NCBI GenBank assembly: GCA_932521025.1
Contig: OW051473.1
Coordinates: 1,302,001 to 1,366,000, forward strand
DNA: 64,000 bases
From: Oscheius onirici
Lineage: Eukaryota; Nematoda; Chromadorea; Rhabditida; Rhabditidae
Reading direction: 5' to 3'
Shown: positions 57,009 through 64,000 of the stretch, piece after piece
Layout of the letters: each line of letters opens with the position of its first letter
How positions within the stretch are numbered: position 1 is the first letter of the stretch
Made by a program: the position numbers and the translations under genes
Notes under the pieces: model-generated
The model's database searches: none
The model's input: the letters and a program-made list of their open reading frames with translations, nothing else
What the model was told of the DNA's origin: nothing

Positions 57009-59625
57009 ATGGGCAAAGACCAGAGCAGCTGTGCTTCACAAATGCTGATCCTTCTTTTTCTGTCAATCCCGTGCTATGGTTTCCTGTTTTGGAAAGATAA
57101 ATGGGGTAGGTTGATGTCTTAAATTCAGTACCATAGTTTCTGACACTGGTCATCTTTTCAAACCAAATTTACCATTGCTGGATGATTATTACGGCAGAAC
57201 CGAAAAAGTTGCGTTCTCTTACCCTGCCATATTTTAGTTCGAGGTCCTGCACTGAGAAACAGAAAGACGGCATAGTTTTGTAGTCGTTTGGATTGTAGCT
57301 TTCAGACTGTAATCACAAGACGGTTTCGATTGAAAATGATAGAGCTTATCCCTACACATTTGATGGCCTATTTCGGCAAGATATGAATTGTTCTATAATG
57401 GTTCCAAGGATTACAAGCCACTATTCCAATTGCTATGTTAACTTCAAAGGAAATGATGGTGATTATGTAAGTATCACCGATGACTATGGAAGAAATGAAA
57501 CGTGAGATAACATTACGCATCAAAATGCTGTTTATATTGGATTTCCGATTTTATAACGAGTTGGCTGAAGACCATAACATCAAGATTTTTGTTTCACCTG
57601 TGGATCTACACATCAAGTTGATTGCCAAACAAAATACAGAGTATGGATCGTTTTTTGTCAAATGCGAGTACCTTGAATGTGAGCGAAACAGATCTGGAAA
57701 ACAATAAAGAAGCTGGTTTAGACAATCCTTCGCTAATTCGAGAGGAAGAGGTGACCTTTAAGTTGGTTAAAGGAAAACCACTCATTCTCCAGGAGGGGAA
57801 CATTGGGATTATCACGATTACTTCTATAGAACCGGTAAGGCTATACAGAAATTTAAACCAGGTGTCCATTATTAGGAAAAAGTATAGTGAAGTTTAAACA
57901 TTTTTACTGTTTTGCAAGATTTCTTAATCTTAAGCGCCATGGTGAGCGCGTTGAATGATCAGGGTTGCTCAAGCTACGGGATCCGCTGGACAGGCTAGGC
58001 TGGCGAGAGATGCCAGGGTAGACTACTACCACCCGGGATTGAACTTGCGATCGCTTTCTTCATAGACTGTCATCCTATCCACTTGACTATGGATGTGAGT
58101 GCGGGTGTGAAAGCTTCTAGTCGAAATTGGATCTAAAATATAGGTGCATTCAAGGTTTTGCCAATGACAGGGATGGTACCCATAAAAAGGGAAAGATCAA
58201 AATATCTATGTTTGAACACACTCCTAATATCAACCTCACGTTACTCTCGGCTCTAAAATGCAGTTTACGTTTTCTTTTTGTGCATGCACTTTGTTTCAGA
58301 TGGCTATTATGGGTGCTTGTGATGCGAACATGTTTATGCCTCACTTTCCCCGATCCGCGGTTATGTTTGAAGGACCAGACGTTACTGGTACTTTCCTATT
58401 GACTTTCAATCGGTTGAATTCTTCTTCAACACCTTATATCAAGGCAACAAAACCGTATACTGTGACTATTGCTGCGCCGATACAAAGCGGATGTAGCATG
58501 TTTTTTCAAACGTATAGCGGTGAGTTGACTTATTTCAGACGAAACTTATTTTTCAAGTCTTCCGTCTAGACCCTAACTTTTCTTAAGAGAGAAAAATCGT
58601 TTCAGAATTCAAACAACTTCCGCTATCAACCCACAGAGCACTTTCATTGGCTGATATATTTAACATCACCGAACAGGAGGTTGTACTGGATGCTCGTGCC
58701 AAACCATGCAGAATGTTTTTGCACGCCTCTTTTAGGTTTATTTCAGACTTACAGTTCTCTGTAATTTCTCCTCAGTTCAAATCATATGTAAGTTTAGAAC
58801 AATCGCACAAGACTGGAATTCTACTTCAAGCTCACCCCTGGGGAAAAACCAATAACAACGTGGAAGTGAGTAATGTTCACCAAATTCGAAATCTTTTTCA
58901 GTAAAACCCATACGATTCCTAAAAATGCTCCGCAAAAACTGCCTCAGAACACTATTTTGATGGCATATAATGGAGTAGTTCACATAAAAATTGGAAATTC
59001 TATGCAAATTTTGACGAAACGTAACTTTTTTCACGGTGTCATTACTCTTTTTAGATGTACCAGAGAACCTATCAATTGGGGACCATGGTTGGGTTCCAAT
59101 ATCCTACATGATTCATGATTTACAGCCACAGTTTCATCATCAGCATGTGATCGGTTCAGGAACCATAAGTTTTACTTCGAATATTTTTTATCACAGGGTA
59201 AATTCAGGCGAATCTATAGGAGATAAAGTTGATTTTGTGGTGAAGAGATTCAACTGCACCTATCCAAGTCTCTTGAACTGTTATTTCTCGAATAAAAGCA
59301 GTGGTTCACTCGTTTCCCATGTGTGAGTTTCCAACACATCATTGAAAATTTTTTGAAAACGGAAAAAAATGAAAAAGTTTCCAAACTTACTTTTCAGCAT
59401 CACTGAAGACAAAAGAGTCTTTGGCCCCAAATTCTGCCAGGGTGGAAAATTCAATTTGATGAAAAAAGATAATGGCGATCCAAAATATGGAGACAACACC
59501 CCTCAAGAGTGTTTACTTTATTGGGAAATAAGGGAGCGAAGGACAGGTATAAGTTATTTTTTGTGATATTCAGCCGACTTTCAGTGTTTGGAAGCATCGC
59601 CCAAAAGATCAAGAATATTTTACAA
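57009..59625 (+). CDS. Secreted multi-domain protein, possibly CUB-like, interrupted by a SINE
   Basis: ATG at 57009 gives MGKDQSSCAS and a signal core (MLILLFLSIPCYGFLFW). Exon 2 (from 57313) reads WDCNHKTVSIENDRAYPYTF, NCSIMVPRITSHYSNCY and DYVSITDDYGRNET. The Cys and hydrophobic spacing recalls the nematode CUB-like family of infection-responsive secreted proteins. Later exons read REEEVTFKLVKGKPLILQEG, then after a SINE insertion ACDANMFMPHFPRSAVMFEG, EFKQLPLSTHRALSLADIFN, KAKPCRMFLHASFRF-like text, DHGWVPISYMIHDLQPQ, VVKRFNCTYPSL, FCQGGKFNLMKKD, LLYWEIRERR and VFGSIAQKIKNILQ-stop. Frames around 57.5-57.9 kb do not join cleanly, so it may be two genes or a damaged one. Confidence 0.5.
57943..58088 (-). 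repeat. tRNA-derived SINE-like element, copy 2
   Basis: The minus strand starts with a perfect A box (TAGTCAAGTGG) and, 44 nt on, a B box (AGTTCAATCCC), then a body of about 80 bp to GCTTGAGCAACCCTGATCATT and CAACGCGCTC. The body recurs in both orientations at 62113-62237, and the head at 8664-8728. It lies within or between exons of the secreted gene. Confidence 0.7.
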
Positions 59626-59879
59626 TAATATTTGACCGAAGAACTGAACAAACCATGTTACTAGAACAATAAAACAGCGTTTAAAGTTTTTTAATATCTG
59701 CGTTGAGCAGACTTGATTTTTACCGCTCTAGTCATATGTGTTTCTAGAAAAAAGATCTAAAATTGAAGATTAGCCGAATGTTTGGACAAGAAAGTATCAG
59801 CCGCTTCATAGAACCATTCTACAGTCCGTACATATTGCAGATCAGAGAGATGGCTTTGATCTTCAAAGCACGATAGCGT

Positions 59880-59898
59880 GCTTCCGTGGCGCAATAGG

Positions 59899-59935
<37 letters not shown>

Positions 59936-59952
59936 GAGCCCACCCGGGAGCG
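59880..59952 (+). tRNA. tRNA-Asn (GTT)
   Basis: GCTTCCG pairs with CGGGAGC (one G-T pair). The anticodon arm TTCGG-CTGTTAA-CCGAA has anticodon GTT, and the T arm GGTGGTTCGAGCCCACC is perfect. TTTTTTG follows as a Pol III stop. Confidence 0.97.
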
Positions 59953-60136
59953 AAATCTTTTTTGTTTTGGTTTTTTCAACAATATATCTTTGATATCTAC
60001 GCAGAGATTGTTCTGCTGATTGAATACTATTAAATTTCCACTATTTGTGTACAACTTCTTCCCCTTTTTGCCTAGATTTGTTTCATAACGCGGGCATACT
60101 TCCAAAGTGCCTCAGTTTGTTTGCTATGACGCCCGT

Positions 60137-60218
60137 GATCAGGTGGCCGAGTGGTTAAGGCGATGGACTGCTAATCCATTGGGGTTTCCCCGCGTGAGTT
60201 CGAATCTCATCCTGATCG
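60137..60218 (+). tRNA. tRNA-Ser (GCT)
   Basis: GATCAGG pairs with CCTGATC. The anticodon loop is CTGCTAA (GCT), with a long variable arm (TGGGGTTTCCCCGC) typical of serine tRNAs and T arm GTGAGTTCGAATCTCAT. TTTTTT follows. Confidence 0.97.
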
Positions 60219-61120
60219 AATCTTTTTTGCTAGTTTTAGTTGTCATATTGATGCTTTTGAACGTTTTGTTCTGTTTTTACCATTAGTGGCCAACCCTATT
60301 AGAATTTGACAGCTAGCTCATTTCCAGTAACAAGTCCAGTAATCTCCCTGAGGAAAAGTTAAGCATGTGAATGATTTGCATTAATAAAAACTATGAACAC
60401 AGTTCTCGATACAATTATTTCGCTAATCTTGGCCAGAACTCACATTTATGAGAAAATATGCGAAGAATTGTATCACCTCGCACCTTTTCAGACTCTCAAA
60501 CTTTGTTTCCACTTTATCTTTCTACACATTGTATCGAATCGCTGCGTATTGCCGTTTGTTCACTCAGTTGCACTTTCTGTTTCTGCTTAGACCTCCGGCA
60601 TCCAATTACTTTATCATTGAAAAATATGTTCTGTTGACTGCCGTCCACTAAGTTTCCGTACGTAGCTGTTTTCAATCTCTCCGTGGTAATCGAATCCATT
60701 CAGCTCGGTGAACGTTTTTTCTTTCTCAAAAAATAACTATTGAAAGGGCTTACATTGACGTAGATCAGTCACTTGATCACTTTTTCAACAGTGATGTCTA
60801 GACGACTGACCTCTGCTCTAATAGGTAATCTTTCCCACAAAGCTTGTCCCATAAACATTAGGATAATCTTTCTGAAGATTGAGAATATGTAAGAACTGAA
60901 TTCATGTGAATTAGAGCAGCAGTCTGCTTCAGTTCACAGTTCAAAAGCAGTGTCACAAATTTGCACAAATCGCGGCTGAAAGCACAGACCCCGTACCGCG
61001 ATTATAGACTTTCTTCTAATTAGAGACTAGTTGTTCGCTTTTTATTAAATTGTTATTCATCTACTTATCACTGCCCGCCTACTACCAAGACAGCTAATGT
61101 TTTCATAGTCAGCTTCTACA
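60219..61120. other. Intergenic, promoter side of the nuclear receptor
   Basis: No gene was recognised. Confidence 0.4.
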
Positions 61121-63465
61121 ATGGACAAGAATAATGGAATTCTATGCGCCGTTTGTGGATGTTTGGGAGCTAGAAACAACTACAGAGTCATGACTTGCGA
61201 GTGAGTATAGTCAATCTAAAAATGGCTTGAAAGCCCGGAAATTTAATCATTATCATTTTAGAAAATGCCGTGTGTTCTTCTTTCGGATGGTTACGCACCG
61301 ACCACCATTACCTTTATGCAGCAAAAACTGCAAGTACCAACCCGGTAAGTCTAGTCAAAGCTGAACAGGAGAGTAGAAGTTATAAATAGCATAAAGAGGT
61401 AAACAGCTGCTGGATAATCAGATGTGTCACTTCTATTATTCTTATTACTATTTCACGATAGCGGAAGTTTTATTTTACGTCACAGTTTGTTCTGTGAAGT
61501 GTGATGACTGAGGGGAAATTAGAAAGTCTGCTCTCTTTATCAAGCGAAACATTCAAGTGCGTTTTAATGCACTTTTATGAGAGATTTTATATATTTTGCG
61601 ATATGTTAAAGATCAGAATGCGGAACAGAAAGCCGAACAACTTGCAATACCGAAGCTAAAGACTAACGATTGGGGACATCTGACATGGTTTACTTTTTGA
61701 CCAATTTCGCTGTTTTCAATGTCTATGTGAAATTAACAATAAGATCAGGAGTCGACTCACTTTTAGCTTCTTCGCCTCCAGTGTCTGTCGTATTGTTGTG
61801 AAAAAAACAGCCTAAAATAAACATGTTAAAACGTCAGCAGAAAAACATTTCAGGTGCTCGGAAAAACTGCATCACGTGTAGACTGAAACGCTGCCTGGAA
61901 GCAGGAATGCAACCAATAGGTTTTTTCGCAAAAATCTGTGCTCACATCATTATTTTCAGAGGTCGGCAAATGGTCCTCAAAGACAAGATATTGCGTTGAT
62001 AATCTGTCCAAGGATGACTACATTGTTCCTATGGTAGCTTTTGTTTCTTTCTGTTTTAACTGTTTATTCGGTTTTCAAGGTGGTTCACAGTAGAGGGTTC
62101 TTGGAGTGAAGATGAGCGCGTTGAATGATCAGGGTTTCTCAAACTGATCCGCTGGACAGGCTCTTACACGAAGGTAATTTACCCTGGCATCTCTCGCCAG
62201 CCTAGCCTGTCCTGCGGATCCTGTAGCTTGAGAAACTTAGATACCAAAACCGCTCTCAGCATCACTCCAGGACTCCTCGACTCTTCGGATGTATTCCGGT
62301 CATGCGGAATGCATCTGTTTTTACATTTTCCAGAAAATTTATCATGGTTCACTGCTAAACTACGGAACGATGGCAAAAGAACACTTGAAGCTAAGCTGCT
62401 CTGCGCTGGAATTCACTCAAATTTTGGCAAATTTTGAGAAGCATGTTTTAATAGTTTTTAACATCTGATACCAATTCAGAATATCAATTAGCGGAACTGG
62501 AGCGACTGTTCTAAAAACCCATGCAAATTTGAATATATCCATAAACGAGTTGATTCAGAACCCAGGAGCCTGCTCTAACAGAAATACGGTAAATGACAAA
62601 CTTTTCAAAAATATTTACAATTTTCGTGTTTAGGCAGTTTTCTATCCAGTTTGGATAGATCCCTTTGTTCAATCTGTGGACTTTAATAAGTGCTACTGTC
62701 GTTCCCTGACGGCCTTTTCTGAGTTTGTGAGCGCTATTGAAGAATTTCACTTACTGGATAATAACGACAAGGTAAAATTAAAACAAAAAAAAGAGTCTGT
62801 TTGTTTTAAGATTCGTATATTTCAAAGCAACGTCCTAAAATACATAATGCTGGAAATTTTGTACCGTAATTACGTATCCAAGAAAAATCACTATTTGGCA
62901 TATACCACCTTACCATATAGTGGGAAAAATGCTCCTCCGAATCAGTAAGTGTTCTGTTTCATTTTGTATGAATATATTAAGCTGGAATCGACGAAAAGAT
63001 CTTTTTAAACAAAACTCCGTAATCGCACTACAGGAACTTCTCGAGCTGGACATTTCCTTTGAAGAACACCTTCTTTTAAGAATCATTTCTCTTTTTTCCA
63101 ATGGTTTGTTAGCCATTTTTTGAAGTCTGAGCTTTTCAGGTACAAATTTTTCTGCGAAAGGACAAGAAGTTTTGATACAAGCACGTGAAAAATATACGAT
63201 TATGCTAGCCGAACTCATTGGGCTAGTTTTTCCGAGTGAAATTGTTGTTCCCAGAGTGGCGAGAATTATCAACATCGTGAAATATGTCGAGGTTGGCTTC
63301 GTTTAGAAGAAAGTAGTCGAAGTTTTCCAGGAGTTTGCGTTCATTGCGCATGAAAGTTACGTACGAATGGTTTTAAACAATAACGAAGACATGGCTGGCA
63401 CACTCTCTCACGAACTACACATTGAGGGAACAATCTATGATCGGGTCAAAACGGGATGTTCATGA
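61121..63465 (+). CDS. Nuclear hormone receptor (nematode supplementary NHR family)
   Basis: Exons 61121-61200, 61262-61344, 61854-61919 and 61960-62033 give the C4 zinc-finger DNA-binding domain. Its first finger is CAVCGCLGARNNYRVMTCEKC with the P-box CEKCRVFFFR; its second is CSKNCKYQPGARKNCITCRL ending KRCLEAGM. Exons from about 62482 form the ligand-binding domain: FYPVWIDPFVQSVDFNKCYC, FSEFVSAIEEFHLLD, VLKYIMLEILYRN, QELLELDISFEEHLLLRIIS, FSAKGQEVLIQAREKY and VPRVARIINIVKYVE, with the stop at 63465. All eight zinc cysteines are present. The intron around 62034-62480 holds a SINE foldback, and exon use there is uncertain. The last intron starts GTTGGC. It binds DNA and is likely ligand-regulated or an orphan. 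Confidence 0.85.
62113..62237. repeat. SINE-body foldback
   Basis: Left half (GAGCGCGTTGAATGATCAGGG to GGATCCGCTGGACAGGCT-like) and right half (CCCTGGCATCTCTCGCCAGC to TAGCTTGAGAAAC) match the SINE body at 57943-58013 in opposite orientations, making a hairpin-forming inverted repeat in an NHR intron. Confidence 0.7.
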
Positions 63466-63553
63466 GTTATTTGAAATCGTAGTGTACCAGCATTCAATCC
63501 AAAAAATGACTCATTAAATAAACTATTTTCTAATTAATTACATTTACATTTAT

Positions 63554-64000
63554 TCACAAATTCACGCCCCTGGCGAGTGTGGATCTCAGAGTTTTCCATT
63601 CGGCTGACGTCCGGTGCCACCAGTCTGTTCCAGCCACTGAGCGAATATCTTCTACCCACTTTTGTCGTTGTCCGCCTCTTGTTCTGTTTCCTTCGAATGG
63701 TGTCCATTCGGTGGTTGTTCTCGTCCATCGGGTTCCTTTTATTTTGGCAATCTTCTCAGACCAGAGTAGCTTCAGCCAGAGTATTTTCTTTCTCCAATCC
63801 CAAAGCTTAGTCCGATCTCGTACTCTGTCGTTTGGCCATCTGTCTAGAATATTGATACCGATCATCCGTCTCTCCATTCGTCTTTGACATACTTCAATGT
63901 ACTGCTGGTCCACTTCTTTCAAAGTCCAGGTCTCAACTCCATAAAGTGCTACGGGAGTAACGTGGCTTTCAAACAGCGTCGTCCTCTTCGCCATTGGAAT
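63554..64000 (-). mobile_element. 3' end of a second non-LTR retrotransposon (truncated by window end)
   Basis: The minus strand encodes LFESHVTPVALYGVETWTLK, RRMERRMIGINILDRW, KGTRWTRTTTEW and WVEDIRSVAGTDWWHRTS, ending RGVNL. This is the post-RT C-terminal region seen in the 17.9-kb element (LYASETWTLRE, RRMMRRMVGVTLLDRR), so a related but different RTE-like family. The element's 5' part lies beyond the window. Confidence 0.85.

Overview
The window is nuclear DNA of a nematode, most likely a rhabditid. Introns are short (often about 40 nt) and end in TTTTCAG. Several genes have a splice acceptor a few bases before the ATG, as expected for spliced-leader trans-splicing. The gene families are typical of nematodes: an Entamoeba-type lysozyme, DUF1647, DUF288/STELLO, C1GALT, a divergent Cys-loop receptor, a supplementary nuclear receptor and an RTE retroposon. 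Histone genes carry the canonical 3' stem-loop. Exon maps below were derived by eye from frame, splice signals and comparison between paralogues.

Layout. 0-1.1 kb: 5' part of a secreted GH25-like lysozyme (minus). 3.3-8.3 kb: two tandem DUF1647 type II membrane proteins (plus). 9.1-10.8 kb: a type I membrane protein of unknown family (plus). 12.3-13.4 kb: a dispersed repeat and a truncated, frameshifted CMGC kinase fragment. 14.4-25.1 kb: two tandem DUF288/STELLO genes (minus), separated by a full-length RTE-like retrotransposon with an intact 928-aa ORF. A 417-bp tract, intron included, is identical between the two paralogues. 26.5-28.4 kb: a core-1 beta-1,3-galactosyltransferase-like gene. 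28.7-30.2 kb: a Cys-loop ligand-gated channel-like gene. 30.7-32.0 kb: a CT microsatellite and a GC-rich gene-free zone leading to a small SPKK-rich basic nuclear protein at 32.0 kb. 33-34.5 kb: gene-family debris. 35.1-36.6 kb and 38.1-40.9 kb: two more type I membrane proteins; the first is a paralogue of the 9-kb gene. 41.4 kb: a small Thr-rich secreted protein. 42.4-44.7 kb: DNase II, with a separate secreted-protein gene nested on the opposite strand in one intron.

45.4-54.3 kb is a core-histone locus. H2A, H2B, H3 and H4 lie on the minus strand, followed by gluconokinase and a Tudor-domain gene (both minus), then a second H2B-H2A pair on the plus strand. The two H2A-H2B modules form a nearly perfect 1.8-kb inverted repeat around a 5.3-kb spacer. 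Each arm also carries a copy of an intron-containing piece of the Tudor gene that sits in the spacer. 54.4-55.1 kb holds two inverted tRNA-Cys genes. 55.8-59.7 kb holds fragments and one longer copy of a secreted, possibly CUB-like, family interrupted by a tRNA-derived SINE. tRNA-Asn and tRNA-Ser follow at 59.9-60.2 kb. 61.1-63.5 kb is a nuclear hormone receptor with a SINE-derived foldback in an intron. The window ends in the 3' part of a second non-LTR retrotransposon.

Themes. Five genes between 3.3 and 28.4 kb (two DUF1647, two STELLO, one C1GALT) encode type II membrane proteins of the secretory or Golgi glycosylation type. The histone locus shares TATA boxes, E2F-like promoter sites and histone 3' stem-loops. 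Recent inverted duplication and gene conversion are the most striking features. I see no CRISPR array, rRNA gene, prokaryotic feature or virus.
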